Notes: generated by a model from the sequence alone, not told the origin. DNA of 64,000 nucleotides from Saxidomus purpurata (GCA_022818135.1 JAFMSR010000016.1:8445530-8509529), one strand, 5' to 3'. Counted from the stretch's first letter, positions 12,541-24,775 are shown. Numbers and translations are program-made.

Positions 12541-13310
12541 ACAAGAGGGCCAAGATGGTCCTATATCACTCACCTGGGCTAGCTACTATTATCTTTAATA
12601 AAAAGCCATCAAGAGCAGAAAGGGTCAGTTATGACCTGGGGATTCTGATTTGAACAATCTTCATAGAGGTTCACTACTTAATGTTACAGTCTAAAGTCCT
12701 AGGCCAAACGTTTTTTCCCTTATAAAAGCATCTAAAATAAAATGACCCCCCCCCCCCCGAGTCAATTATGATCCGGTGGTCATGATTTGAACAATCTTGG
12801 TAGATCTCCACTGCGCAAGGCTATACTCCAAATCTTTGTGGTTTTAGAGAAGAAGATTTTTAAAGTTTTTTCTGTGTAAGCCTATGTAAAATCAAGTGAC
12901 CCCCTGGGCTGGGTCAATTTTGACACAGGGTCATGATTTTAATAAAAGTCTACTAGGCAATGGCATATGCTTAATATCTAAGGTTTCAGAATAGAATCCC
13001 GGGTTGGGTCATTTTGACATGGGAATCATCATTTTAACAATCATAGTAGTGATTCACTAGATAATGTTAAATGTCAAAAAACTAAGCCAATGGCCTTCCG
13101 GTTCTTGAGAAGAAGATATTTTTAAGTTTTGCTTTCCATTGCCATGGCAACCAGAGTTCTCTGAACAGCTTAGACAGTGTAGAGAGAGCTTCATGCAACG
13201 AACATCCCTGCCAAGTTTCATCAACACTGGCCGAGTGGTTTCAGAGAAGATGTCGTTTGGACGTACAACAGATGACGGATTATGAGCGATCCTAATAACT
13301 CAACCTAAGC
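12541..13310. mobile_element. Pearl/HINE-like element
   Basis: Starts ACAAGAGGGCCAAGATGGTC (hairpin GGGCC/GGTCC), then CACTCACCTG, then repeated modules with AACAATCTTNNTAGAGGTCC and GCCATGGCAACCAGAGTTC. It decays near 13300 at GCGATCCTAATAACTCAACC. No coding sequence. Confidence 0.55.
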
Positions 13311-13470
13311 TAAAACCTACACTACATTTAATTTAATAGAATGTTCATTTGATTTCAATAGAAGTGCCAGGAATGTTTTCGCACAAATTATGGTCAACTA
13401 TGCCAGTAAGATGTTTTTCTTGGTAAAAGCTATAAATATTTTACATCTCGAATGCTACTGAGACTTATAT

Positions 13471-13812
13471 TCTGATGATGATCATGATGGTGATGGAAGA
13501 AATGATGATCATGATGGTGATGAAAGAAATGATCATGATGGTGATGGAAGAAATGATGATCACCACGATGGCGATAGAAGAAATGATCATCACTATGGCG
13601 ATGGAAGAAATGATGATCATCACAATGGCAATGGAAATGTTGATCACCGCGATGGCGATGGAAGAAATGATAATCACCGCGACGATAATGGAAGAAATGA
13701 TGATCACCATGATGGCAACGGAAGAAATGATGATCATCACTATGGCGGTTGATGAAATGATGATCATCGAAATGGTGATGGAAGAAATCATGAAATGATG
13801 ATCAGTATGATA
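13471..13812. repeat. GAT-rich minisatellite
   Basis: About ten imperfect ~33-36-bp units of the form GAAGAAATGATGATCATGAT plus GGTGATGG. The trinucleotide bias leaves long frames open on both strands (Met/Glu-rich on plus, Ile/Ser-rich on minus), which is expected of a triplet-biased repeat and is not evidence of a gene. Confidence 0.8.
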
Positions 13813-13989
13813 GCAATGCAGGAAATCAATCAGGGACAACTTTCACATTCTCAACAAGACAAACTTCAGTATCCCCATTTCTCATTCTCAGTGAATTTTA
13901 ACAGAAGCCTAATAGTACAGTCATTCTGGGGTTGGACCGGGAAAAAATTTGAACAGAAATGAATCCTTCACCATGACTTTGCAAATGGA

Positions 13990-14780
13990 CTACCTTTTAA
14001 CATAAAGAAAAGTTCCCATTGATATGTGTGGTGGAAATGTTATTTTTGGGTATTTTCATGTTTTTTCGATGTTTTAGATGGGAATTTCTGTAATTATATT
14101 TCTTATTTTGATTATTTTCAACAAATATTTATGTTGTTTTCAATTTTTAATTCAAAACTACTGTAACTATGTAATGAAAAAAAATTGGGTGGAAATTGTC
14201 CATATTCACTTACTTTTTGGGGCATTTTCATGCTTTTTTGCTGTTTTAAGTGGGAATTTTTGTAGTTTAATGTTTAATTATGATTATTGTCAACAAATAT
14301 TTGTGTTATTTTTATTTTTCGATTGGGAGCTACTATAACTATTCAATAAAAACTTTTTGGGTGAATATTTTCCAAATGCGACAACTTTTTGGGGTAGTTT
14401 CATGCTTTTTTTGCCGTTTTAAGTGGACATTTCTGTAATAAAAACACTTTTTTGGACGATTGTCAATTCATATTTATGCTGTTTTTGTTTTTTCTATTCA
14501 AAACTACTTAAGCTTTGAACTAAAATATACGTGGTTGAAAATATCTAATTCATCCAATTTTTTGGGGCATTTTCATCCATTTTTGATGTTCTAAGTGGTA
14601 TTTCTGAAGTTGTATTTTTTTATTTTGATCATTCATTTTTATGTTATTCCTAGTTTTATTTAAATCTACTGTATCTATGAATTAAATATCTGAGCGAATT
14701 TTGTATTTTCACAAACTATTTTGGGTAATTTTCATGTTTTTTTTTATGTTTTAAATCACATTTTCTGTATTTCATTTACG
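13990..14780. repeat. ~172-bp tandem array, segment 1
   Basis: Unit marker 'GATGTTTTAAGTGGGAATTT' or a variant occurs at 14068, 14240, 14413, 14585 and 14745, so the period is about 172. Each unit also carries TTTTTGGGGCATTTTCATG and TTGTCAACAAATATTTATG. The array is broken at 14781 by an inserted element and resumes at 15245 and again at 17226. Confidence 0.75.
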
Positions 14781-15244
14781 TGTCGCCCTTTCGGAGAAAA
14801 TGCGACACACAGAGATCGCTTTGTCTGTCAGTTGGACCAGTCCGTCAGTCCGTCAGAAAAACATAATGTTGGCTATAACCTTGCCATTTCTTAAGCTTTC
14901 TTCATCAAACTTTCAAATTATATTGCTTATGACAAAAGGCTCGTGATGCCGCCCAATTTTTTAGGTCAAGGTCATTTTTGACAGTCTTGCTCATTTTGTA
15001 CTTAGATTTTGTCATGAGAACCTAACGTTGGCTATAATTTTGCCAATCTTAAGATTTCTTCATCAAACTTTCAAATTGTATAGCTTATGACAAAAGGGTC
15101 ATGATGCCGCCATATTTTTTAGGTCAAGATCATATTTGACATTTGAGTCATGCCCCTTTTTGTACTTGGATTTTGTCACGAAATTATTGGTTATTATGAC
15201 AAAGTGTAAGAGGAAGGGCGACACAAGTGTTCTACTGAACTCCT
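14781..15244. mobile_element. Inserted repeat with TGTCGCCCTT termini
   Basis: Left end TGTCGCCCTTTCGGAGAAA, right end GGAAGGGCGACACAAGTG: an inverted terminal match of about 10 bases. It interrupts the 172-bp array. A shorter copy in the opposite orientation lies at 49413-49617. The interior has two ~170-bp direct units (GTTGGCTATAACCTTGCCA at 14869 and GTTGGCTATAATTTTGCCA near 15028). Non-coding. Confidence 0.6.
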
Positions 15245-15490
15245 ATCTAGTTTAAATTTGATTATTGTCAACATTTATATCCTTCATATTTTTTCTATTC
15301 TACTAGCAGCTTGATTCTTGTCAAATTTGGTGGAAATTTATCAGTTTGACCAACTTTTGGGTCATTTTCTTGTATTTTGATGTTTAAAGTAGTAATTACT
15401 TAAACAGATTTATCAAGTTTTATTTTTGTCAGCATATATTTATTTGTCACATAGTCTCGTATTTAGTATTACTATCAGCTGAATTCTAGA
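15245..15490. repeat. ~172-bp tandem array, segment 2
   Basis: Resumption of the array at 13990-14780: TTTGATTATTGTCAACATTT, CTTTTGGGTCATTTTCTTG and TTTGATGTTTAAAGTAGTAA are in the same order as in segment 1. It is cut off by the LINE fragment that follows. Confidence 0.6.
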
Positions 15491-15499
15491 TGATTGTGC

Positions 15500-17225
15500 A
15501 AACACTAAATCAGGGAATGAAATGGTACATGCACGTGGACATCAACCAAATTCTAGCTAGGAAACAATAAAACAAGCTGGATTCAACAGAAAACCAGACT
15601 ACATACCTTGCCCAGGAGGTCGAAGATGCAATCAAAGAAAAAGAAGTAACACTTGTTAGTTGGATTGATCTCCAAAGAGCATTCGATAAAGTCTGGATTA
15701 ACTGTCTCCTTGTGACGCTACTACGGAATGGAATGAATCAGGGGCACAATTTACAAACAGATCAAGTCGTATTTGTTCAATGCAAGGGCTAGAGTCTGTG
15801 TTGATGGGATACAAAGTTGTAAATTCTTACAACCACATAGTGGTCCTCAATGAAATGTATTGTCACCCACCCTCTTTCTTCTTTTCAAAAAAGCGTCCAA
15901 GAGGATTTGAAGCTTCCTCTATGCAGACTACCTTGTGTTTCGATGCATCAACTGCTATATTTAGGATGCAGCAACCTGCGGACATGCTTTCAACATGGAC
16001 AGAAAACTGGTGCGTACATGTAAACACAGGAGACAATAAAGCTAGCGATAATACATAAGTTAGTTGACACTGAGTGAGCAAATGAGAAGATACTGAATAC
16101 AGTATACTTTGGAACAGTGAGGCCCACCTTAAATACAGCTCTACAGCTAAGACGATGGACACAAATACAAATCAACAAGTGCCGGATAAGGTCCAAAACA
16201 AGGCCTTAAGAATAATTACTTGATACAAGTGTGCGGACAATTTTAAGGCAATGGAGGAAGTCACTGCCATTCTACTTATTGGTAAGAGAAGGGATGCGAA
16301 AGCGCAAATGCAAGGCAGCAAGTACCAGTTCTTCCCAGATCACCCCATGAAAACAAAGCTTTAGGCCCCATTGTCTGAAAAGACAGAACTGTGTCCATGA
16401 ATCCATGAAGCTGACAAAAGCATATGCTGCCTATCTTGGGTCACCGACAACTTTTGATCACTGGGATCTGCCGGAGCCACAGTGGTGCAACATGTCAAAC
16501 ATTAGTACCTGCACTACAGTACCGGGTTCCAACTTGGTGTGGAAGATGAAAATATCAAGAGATCCATAGCACAAGTCATGTACTCAGAAGATTATCCATC
16601 AGAGTAATAGACGCATATGTAATCAGACTGCTACAGCTGCTATACAAGATGGCGGTGCTGGTATTTTCACAATGTACACAACTGGTGGGTCAGAGATAGT
16701 TAGCATACAAGCAGGCAAGCACTGTTACAACAACAAAGCAGAATAGAAGCCATCATGCAGCATCGAAAACTGCTGAAGTGTCAGAAAAGGACTGTCATCG
16801 GGTAGTTCTTCTAACAGATGCTCTATCAGTCCATAAAGCATTGGCTTATGTCAAATTGTAATCCCTTGCCCAAGAACATAACATGTTCAGCGAGAAGCAG
16901 AAAGTCTCACTCAAATGGATGCATACAAAAACACTATGGTGTTCATGGCAATGGGATGGCAGAGCAATTGGCAAATCAAGGGATAAGAGTCATCCATAGA
17001 GTCACTTATGAAAATATTAAAGCTCACGGCGACTAAGATTCTTACAAGAGTGTAGAGGCAGAAAGATGGCTACCATCTACTAGACAAATGGGAACAAGCT
17101 AATCAGTATTCAGAACAGGACACAACAGGCTTAATGCTCATACATATGTTTGAAAAACTAAAGCTGTTGCGTGTGTGGTCTTTCGGACCAGACACCAGCG
17201 CATTTACTTGAGATATGTCCCACTC
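15500..17225 (+). mobile_element. Degenerate I/Jockey-like LINE with RT and RNase H remnants
   Basis: Broken pol of a non-LTR retrotransposon. About 15570-15700 reads TENQTTYLAQEVEDAIKEKE, then an RT block at 15667-15696 (DLQRAFDKVW). Part of the RT is deleted. The catalytic box survives near 15910 in another frame as LYADYLV (YADD with the second Asp lost). About 15960-16015 reads MQQPADMLSTWTENWC, typical of the segment after the RT core. RNase H-like text lies at 16815-17005 (TDALSVHKAL, VHGNGMAEQLANQG), and FRTGHNRLNAH follows near 17110. There are many stops and frame changes, so it is inactive. It sits inside the 172-bp array. Confidence 0.82.
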
Positions 17226-17590
17226 AATCCCCCATCTTTTCTATTACTGGATTTTAAACTTTGATTGATTATTGCCAACATGTATTAATGTCTTTCATGT
17301 GTTTCTATTCAGTAATACTAATAGCTTTATATTACTATATCTATTTTTATGAAAATTTACCTCTCTTGGTCAGTAATTTGGGCATTACCTTTGCATTTTT
17401 ATGATTAAAATGGGAATGCTGAGCTTCTAGAAGTTTGGTTCTTAACCAGTTGTTACCTATCTTCACTATCTTTTGGAATTTGGTCATGTTTTTTATGATT
17501 TAAGTGGGAATTTCTGTAATTTGATGTCAGGCAACATACATTAATATCCTTCATAGTCTTCAGTAGGGAATTTCAATAAAGAAAGCATCT
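17226..17590. repeat. ~172-bp tandem array, segment 3
   Basis: TTGATTATTGCCAACATGTA near 17262, TTTTATGATTAAAATGGGAA near 17398 and TTTAAGTGGGAATTTCTGTAA near 17500 repeat the unit of 13990-14780. This is the right-hand remainder of the array after the LINE insertion. Confidence 0.6.
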
Positions 17591-18922
17591 GCCAAATACG
17601 GTTGTCTTCAATAATGAAGAATTTGTAAATGAAAATGAGATCACTGATAATTTCTTGTTTTGATATATATTTGCTGCAAAAAAAAAAAAAAAAAATATGT
17701 AGACATTACCATACCTCAACATTAAATGGCAGTAAACCTTGATTTAAATACAATAGATTTACTTGAATAAAATCAGATGACGAAGGTTTTCATAATTAGT
17801 TTTATGGTTTTCGAAAAATGATTATTCCTATCATTCTGCATGCTCGAGCAACACAAGTCCCTTCAGTGCTTTGATTTCCTTTGTGTATTTTTTCTGTTAC
17901 ATCATAACTAGCCTCTATTATAACAACGGAAGTGGTTTAGTTTGCTGACTCGAGATAACTTCACCCTTTTGGTTGAAGGCATTAGCATCGGGCCAGACAT
18001 TTTATATGACAAAGTAAGAAGTTTAAAACTGGAGGTAGGAGTCTTGTACTTGTTCTTCGCAGAAATCCTGGTAACCTGTTTATATATTTTCATTCAGCTA
18101 ATACTTTTATTTCTTATCACTGTAAATTGTTTTGCATGTAAAAGAAGTCAGTTTTCATTAAACAAAGAAGAAACAGGTGAAAAGTGAAAATAATCAAATG
18201 ACCATGCAATACAAAGTTAAATTACGTGTTTGTTACTAAAAACAACCATTTGACCTTGACCTTCAATTAGAGGTCAAGTGTAAAAATGTCTGTAAAATGT
18301 TTAAAATAGATTGCTAATCAAAATGTTTGAAAGAAATAATACAAAAACCATTAAAATATACCAAAATATTGCAAAAGATGCAATAAGTAATGGTGAACTT
18401 AACCCTATTTAACATTTAAAGGGCGTGACCTTGACCTTGAAAATAAACTATTTCCACCAATGGAACTTTTGGGAACTTTGTGGTTTCTGAAACTACAGAT
18501 GTTGGTGATACTGAAAATACATGTTTCATTTCTGTTCAAATTTATTCCCACTTTAGCATATTTTTGAGCTAGGATGACTGTACTATAACATGCTAATGTA
18601 AGGGTCGGAAAGAAACTTGCCAAATTTAGTAATTCATTCACTATAATTAGTCATTAGCCATTAGTATAGTAATTTCTAGAGCAAAATGCAACTGATAAGA
18701 GGTACGACCAAATATGCAAGAACTGTTATATATGAAAGCCATAAATAGCCCTATATTGCTCACCTGAGTTACATCTATTAGAAATTTCAACATGTGAATT
18801 TGTTCCGCACCATTCTATGATTTTTGACAATTCAGTTCCTATGACGCTAGTTTGGTTGAGGGTCATGCAGGTAATTTCTAAGAGCTATTTTCAGAATTTG
18901 ATCAATGGTTTCTAAAGACTTA
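17591..18922. other. Intronic noncoding DNA
   Basis: Nothing convincing. A 17-A run sits near 17679-17695. TGACCTTGACCTT modules near 18250 and 18430 and the fragment CCCTATATTGCTCACCTGAG near 18750 are pieces of pearl-like repeats. Confidence 0.35.
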
Positions 18923-19114
18923 GTTTCTACTCGTTTATTTTAGCTTGACTGGGAAGAAATCTTGAAGCTTATTGGGTCACTCTCGAGTCCGATTCCTAAT
19001 AAAGCCAGTATTGGTGTGATATGAGGAGGTATGGTTGTGACCCCAATCAATAAGGCTAGAACCCGCAACCTCAGGGATGTACATGTATGACAGAGTCCTT
19101 AACCACTACACGAA
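18923..19114 (-). mobile_element. tRNA-derived SINE, family A, minus orientation
   Basis: Reverse of the 7574-7757 copy: AGTTTCTACTCGTTTATTTT tail at 18924, GGTCACTCTCGAGTCCG, CCAGTATTGGTGTGATATGA, and the head ending CCTTAACCACTACACG near 19107. Diverged but complete. 19115-19882 holds no clear gene. Confidence 0.65.
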
Positions 19115-19884
19115 CGCTCATTTCTGAAGACTTATGAAGAGATTTCTGTAAATTTACACTATAAGTCATTTTTTGTGAATGAAGAACTTTGTGGATTCAA
19201 AAACTCGTGAATAACTAGAAAATTGGAAAATCGCAAAAAACAGAAACAACTCAAGAATATAAGGCAGTGGCATATGTTAAGGAAATGGCGCTTTTTCTAT
19301 TAAACTATTAAAGTGGATTTTCAGTGAATGCCATAATCCCAAGGTATTTATCATTAAAAACACAATGTCAAAATATTAAAGCATTTTTTTCTATGAGACA
19401 CTAGAGAATAACTTAAATGAATGTACTGTTTAGAGGGTTGTTTTTGCTGGGCTTTTATTTTTGCTGCATTCAGTTTCTCCGCCATGATTAGCTGCAAATT
19501 TAAAACACTGAAAATTCAAATGATTTTTTATATACCGGTATGCCAAATATTTTCCCTGCAATTCACCTGCTATATAGTATGTATAAGAGTCCTGATTTAA
19601 AACTGTACACATGGTACATATTTAACAGAAAATACTTACCATTCAGAACTGTAGCTGCAGCAACTGGTAATACTTGTAAGCAAATCGTTCATTAAAACCA
19701 GAGGCGTAACGTTTCCTGGCAAAACTTTGCATAGTTAAATTCAAAAATGCATTTATCATGTTTATTATGCATGCGCAGACTGCATTTCAATCCGGTGACG
19801 GAGCTGACACTGATAGTTCAAGCGAAGATTTGCATTGTAATACTCCCAACCATCAAAACTCTGCTTCTCTTCATCTGACGAGTA

Positions 19885-20100
19885 CTGTAAATTCGGTAAT
19901 TTTCGTGCGAGGTAACTTTCCCGATTAGAGAGCAGACAGAGTTATTTGTAAGTTTTTAATTTAATTCGCAATAAGAGAATTCTCTAATAGTAAATCTATA
20001 ATGTGAAATTAATCTTTTGTGAGATTTTTAATTCAGCAAAGTGTAAAAAATTGCAAAAGTAGAAAAAATTTAATAATCGTGAAAATAACCCAATTAACAG
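19885..20100. mobile_element. MITE with ACTGTAAAT termini and TA target duplication
   Basis: Left end CTGTAAATTCGGTAATTTTC, right end GTGAAAATAACCCAATTAAC plus AG, forming an imperfect terminal inverted repeat of about 22 bases. TA flanks both sides (19883-19884, 20101-20102). No coding sequence. Related copies lie at 9590, 12074, 37170 and 46502. Confidence 0.65.
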
Positions 20101-20329
20101 TAATTTTTCATCTCATTTCAATTTACTGGGAAAGTTGTCAGTTGTCAAGAACTATCAGTACTGAGTAAGAAATCTGCTAAGATTAATTGACATTCTTCAC
20201 TAACTATTTACAGAACTGTTGAAAAAGACCATAAAACTAAAACACAAGATTCAACCTGATTTTCATACATTTGACTGCAAGATAATAAAGTCTTATACAA
20301 GTTTTAAGGTCTTATCCTCGGGTTGACCA

Positions 20330-21420
20330 TGATTGATTTCATCAATGTGAATTATAGTCACAAAGTTTCATTTAGATTGGACTAAAATTCTGGTCTCTAG
20401 AGTGCTAACAAGAAATTGTCTATGGACAGACGTCGGACAATCACTGATCACAATAGCTCACCTTTGAGCACAAGGTGCTCAGGTGAGCTAAACAGGAGGG
20501 CCATCGCTCACTTGAGTACCAGACGAGTGTACTTAACTAAGGAAGTCACTTGTTGCTAAAGGGAGTAAGAAGTTACTAAGGAAGTCACTGGTTGCTAGGG
20601 AAAGTCAGTGGTTGTTAAATGCTACATTTGTAAAAGTCATCAGCTGCCAGGGTCAGTGACTGCCAAAAAAGTCAACTGTTGTTAGTTGCTAAGGACATAT
20701 AATATGGTTGCTAAGGAAGTCATTTGTGGTCAAATGATGCTAAGGAAGTCACTGGTTGTTGTTGCTAAGGAAGTCAATGGTTGATAAGGCAGTCACTTGT
20801 CTCTTAGGGAAGCCACTGGTTGCTAGGAAACAAGGTTGTTCCTAGAGAAGTCAATTGTTCCTTTGGTAAGTCATTAGTTGCTAAATAAGTCACTGGTTGC
20901 TTAGGAAGTCATTGATTGCTAAGGATGTCACTGGCTCTTAGGCAAGTAACTAGTCAAAGTTGGTGTCTGCCAAGGAAGTCACTGGTTGGTAGGCGAGTGG
21001 CTGGTTGCTATAGGAACTTGTTGGAAGCTAGGTTTTTCCTGTAACTCTATATACAGACAAGGGACCTTATGGGCGTGGTCAATTTTTCACCACGGGCATG
21101 ATTTGAACAAACTCTGTAGAGGTCCACTTGACAATGCTACATACTGAATTTAAATCTAAGATCTAGACCTTGTGGTTTTGGTTTTGTGAAGTTTTTCCTT
21201 GTGGTTGCCATGGCAACTAGAGTTCTGTATGGAATGGAATTCTTTGAACACTGGCAGAATATCCCTGCCTAGCTTCAGCACAACTGGCCAAGCAGGAAAA
21301 ACGGACAGCGGACATCCAAACAATACTAAAGCTCACAAGAGTGAGCTAAAAACCTCACACGAGTGAGCTAAAAGCCTCAAACGAGTGAGCTAAAAGCCTC
21401 ACATATATATATTCTAGGTG
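20330..21420. repeat. Pearl-like ends flanking a degenerate AAGTCACTGGTTGCTA repeat
   Basis: 20330-20490 is the 3' part of one element ending AAGGTGCTCAGGTGAGCTAA. A second starts at about 20495 (AGGAGGGCCATCGCTCACTT). 20530-21020 is an irregular repeat of ~18-25-base units built on AAGGAAGTCACTGGTTGCTA. 21050-21330 repeats the AGAGGTCCACTTGACAATGC / TGCCATGGCAACTAGAGTTC modules, then come three copies of a short GAGTGAGCTAAAAGCCTCA unit to about 21400. Noncoding. Confidence 0.55.
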
Positions 21421-22167
21421 AAATTAAAATAAACAGAAACTTGCACAATGAGCAAATACAATGTATGATCAAATGATATAGCAAGAAATCCTCAAAGTCT
21501 CTACCAGCTCACCTTCATCACTAACATATTTCAATGTAATTAAATAAGACATAATAACTAGATGTCTCAGTCAGCCTAAACTGACTTTTCAGGAAATTTG
21601 ACTCAGTGAACTATTCTTTTTGTTTGACAAAGATTTTAAAGTTTTTAAAAATCTCTTCAAGTGATGCCAAAACCTGCTTAGATGCCATATGTCTGAACCT
21701 AAGGTAACCATGGTAACAACACTGAAGGGTAATTTATAAGTTGTTTGTACTTTTGATCAACTTCTTTAAACCAGTCCAAATTGCTTTGACATAAAGATAA
21801 TTTACTTGTAACTTATGTCGCTCACTTCCATAAAACAGAATCTAGGCTAGCATTCAAATTAAGTAACATTGAGCAGGCAAGTTTCAAGTCAAATTGTTGT
21901 CCAGGTTTGGATGGGCCTTAGGACTAGTTTGATGATATAACGTTAGATCTATCACACCTCACGAAAATGGAAAAATTTTACTGTTTCAAGAAACTATTTT
22001 CTACAAAGCTCTATTATAATTTACAATCGTGGAATTCAGACTGGTAATTCCTATTTGTAATACATATATGTTATCTGTCTGTGCTTTGGCTAGTTAAAGG
22101 AGGTCAACAATTACCAATGAGATATATATGATCAAAATCTTCTATCAAAATACTAAACTGTAAAAGT

Positions 22168-22372
22168 CGTTTATTGGCGAGGTTTCTATGTTCACTAATT
22201 TTCGCAATTTCATTAAACTCGCTAAAATAGCAAACGATGGTTATAATATAAAGAATAGTGCTCGCTCGTTTATTGGCAAGGTTTCTATGTTCACCAATTT
22301 TCGCAATTTCATCAAACTCGCTAAAATAGCAAACGATGGTTATAATACATTTATATAAAATAGTGCTCGCTC
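22168..22372. repeat. Tandem duplication, 99-bp unit, two copies
   Basis: CGTTTATTGGCGAGGTTTCT at 22168 and CGTTTATTGGCAAGGTTTCT at 22267 begin two copies about 95% alike. Each contains TTTTCGCAATTTCATNAAAC and GCAAACGATGGTTATAAT. The second copy has a small insertion near its end. The flanks (21420-22167 and 22373-23108) show no exon. Confidence 0.8.
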
Positions 22373-23113
22373 GAAAATTCAAAACTCAATTACATGGAAA
22401 TTTTGCAAAACGCGCAATAAACAACTCGCGAAGATATTTATAAAAGACTTTCACAGCACATACAAAATTTGTATACCCGTAATAACAATTATAGAGTACA
22501 AGTAACTAGCCCTTATGCAGTCAATCCATACATTAATTTTGAATATTTTGACAACATACTGCAGTAGGTATAGAAAAAATATTGACCTGGTGACACTGAA
22601 GCAGTTTGTTTTATAAATACAGTACTTTGCTCTTTGAAAATTAAGTGCTAAAGATAATTCTTTTGATTGTTCATAAAATTTTCATTAGAACTTTTCCAGT
22701 TATTTATATAAATTCCACTCATGAATTGGAATCATCTATAATATTTAAGCATGCCAGACAGACTGCAAAAGAGCTAATAATCAAGTACAACAACATTGTT
22801 TGTACCCGGTACTTCAAGGGGACTTCAGGGCCTAGCCATGCTAGCTGAAGCCTTTTTATAAGCAGAATGCCAGATATCAATGTAAAGGTTAAGCAATAGT
22901 TAGTAGTAAGAAATATGGATTAATTGCAAATACATGTAGAAGTATTTTCATACAAGTATCTAAAAAAACATTTCTCCATGACTAACTGACTTAACATGTA
23001 ATTTGAGTAAACGTTTTGTTTCAACTATGAATTTCTACATATTTTTCATGTATTTATGCCTGGAAGGCCCTGATGCCCCTTTATAAATCTCATTTGTAAT
23101 AAAACACACTAAC

Positions 23114-24030
23114 CTTCCTCGGTAAGCTCAACACTAAAATTTGAAGACTCTTTGCTGTAGTGGTTAGTCTTATCATATTTCCTCCTTTTCTTTTGTGATG
23201 AAGTTTCCACCTTTCTTTTCTGTCCCTTCCTTCTTGGCGTCACCATAGGTTTATCTTCATCTTCCTCATCATCTCCTAAAGTCATATTTCCTGCTATCTC
23301 AGTTTCATCAAAGTCATCCATATCATCATCTCCATCATCATCAGTATCTTCTGCTTCATCATATATCTCTTCCTCAGCATCACCAAGTTCTACTAGACCA
23401 CTAGTGTCTTGATCTATCTGTGTTCCATCTAGAGCCTCAACTTTGACTTTTGTAATTTCACTAGATGTTTCCTTTTCAGCTGCTCCTTCCAATTTCACCT
23501 TAGCAGTTGAAGACATGGCAACCTTGGGTTTACTGTAATTATGAGCATCCATTGGAGTCCTCGTCTTTTTCGCCTTCCGCTTTTTTGCTTTCTCTGCAGC
23601 TACATCAGCTAGCTCTTCATACTCATACCCATCTTCACCAAGCTGTTCAATCGATTCATCATCCGCTGTCTGGTCTAGATGCAGTCTATGTTTGGCAATT
23701 CTGAAGAAGTATCTTGTAGTGCCATTCAGGGTCTCTTCCTTTTCTATAGCACTGACGTGCAAAACACTGTCAACTTCAATTTCTACATTGAAGTAGTTAA
23801 CTTCCATGCTGTCATATGTTACAGGTGGTAACATTAATGTAGTTTTATCAGTACCTTCTTGAACAAACTTGAATTCATAGTCACTCTGAAAAACGCCATA
23901 ATTATCAAAAGAATCAGACTCATCTTCAGAGCTCTCATGAACATCATCTCTTGGTTCTGCTTCCATTTTGTCTGTTTGGAATGTAAGACCTTGCACAGAC
24001 TCTGCACAGCAATATTGTTGAACTTACAAC
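23114..24030 (-). CDS. Shared N-terminal exon of the zinc-finger locus (CDS from 23966)
   Basis: Acceptor TTATTCTTTCAG just above 24030, donor G|GTTAGT at 23113. Translation most likely begins at ATG 23966-23964 in good context (AAAATGG), giving 284 residues plus the first base of a Gly codon. The segment at residues ~26-115 looks folded (contains DYEFKFVQEGTD and VNYFNVEIEVDSVLHVS) and is not recognised; it is not BTB, SCAN or ZAD by eye. Two basic NLS-like clusters lie at ~126-135 and 245-263, two SUMO-like sites at K158 and K175, and a Glu/Asp-rich tract at ~192-238. The phase-1 end fits both C2H2 exons downstream. If the intron is retained, a stop follows within two codons. An upstream 5' UTR exon must exist but was not found. 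Confidence 0.82.
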
Positions 24031-24117
24031 CTGAAAGAATAAAAAGCTTGTTTACAACCCCATTAAAATGTTTTAGCTGTGGTTTTATGATACTACATAG
24101 ATTAAAAACTTTTATAT

Positions 24118-24775
24118 AATAAGATGGCTAAGATGACACTATATTGCTCACCTGGGTCAGCATGGAATATTTAGACCCAAACCCGGCACCCTTGAAAGCA
24201 AAGCTTGCAAAAATACCAAAACTTGTTAAATTTAAAGTTTGAAGAAAAAATTCCTACAAAGCTCATTAAATATCAACCTTGGACCCATCTTAAATAATAT
24301 ATACAATCGATTAACTGACACAATCATGATATCGATAATTGGACATATTATGTACAGTCAATTAGGTGACAAAACAGTTACACAGCTGTGTTAATTGTCA
24401 CTACCATCTTACTGGATCCATACTTTAAATACAACTTGGCCCAGTGGTATGAACAGTAGCGTATTATTTGATGTGTGAACTTAACATATCTTATATTCAT
24501 TAGTAATGTTTTTTCATATAGACATGTTGGGTTTTATATTTTTTTATAGTGTATTGAATAAATACATTTCTTTTTAATAAAACCCGCCGCATCAGTCTGA
24601 TCCATATCTATATTATAAGCCTTACGTTGTTTTTCATTACGCGGACGTTCCCGTCCTTTTTAACAGATGTGACGTCTTTTTGTTTTGTATACTGTATGTT
24701 GTATATTTTCTGACGAAGACATAAAGTTGAAACATGTAAATTGAAAACTTCGTGTTGTCTTGATTTTATTTATAC
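24118..24775. repeat. Repeat fragments, including a possible Penelope-like 3' tail
   Basis: 24125-24165 (GATGACACTATATTGCTCAC) is a pearl-like element start. The stretch near 24710-24775 (CTGACGAAGACATAAAGTTG, then AAACATGTAAATTG and CTTCGTGTTGTCTTG) resembles the GACGAAG...GAAAC signature found at the 3' ends of Penelope-like elements. That assignment is by resemblance only. Confidence 0.35.

Noticed and set aside
13475..13839. Long open frames on both strands (Met/Glu-rich and Ile/Ser-rich)
   Set aside because: They follow directly from a GAT/ATG-biased minisatellite.
17942..18187. Frame with a possible membrane segment
   Set aside because: No ATG at the stated start, no splice context, T-rich composition, inside a long intron.
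23109..23996. Longer start of the zinc-finger N-terminal exon at 23996
   Set aside because: The codon is GTG; the ATG at 23966 has better context. The bases after 23114 begin an intron.
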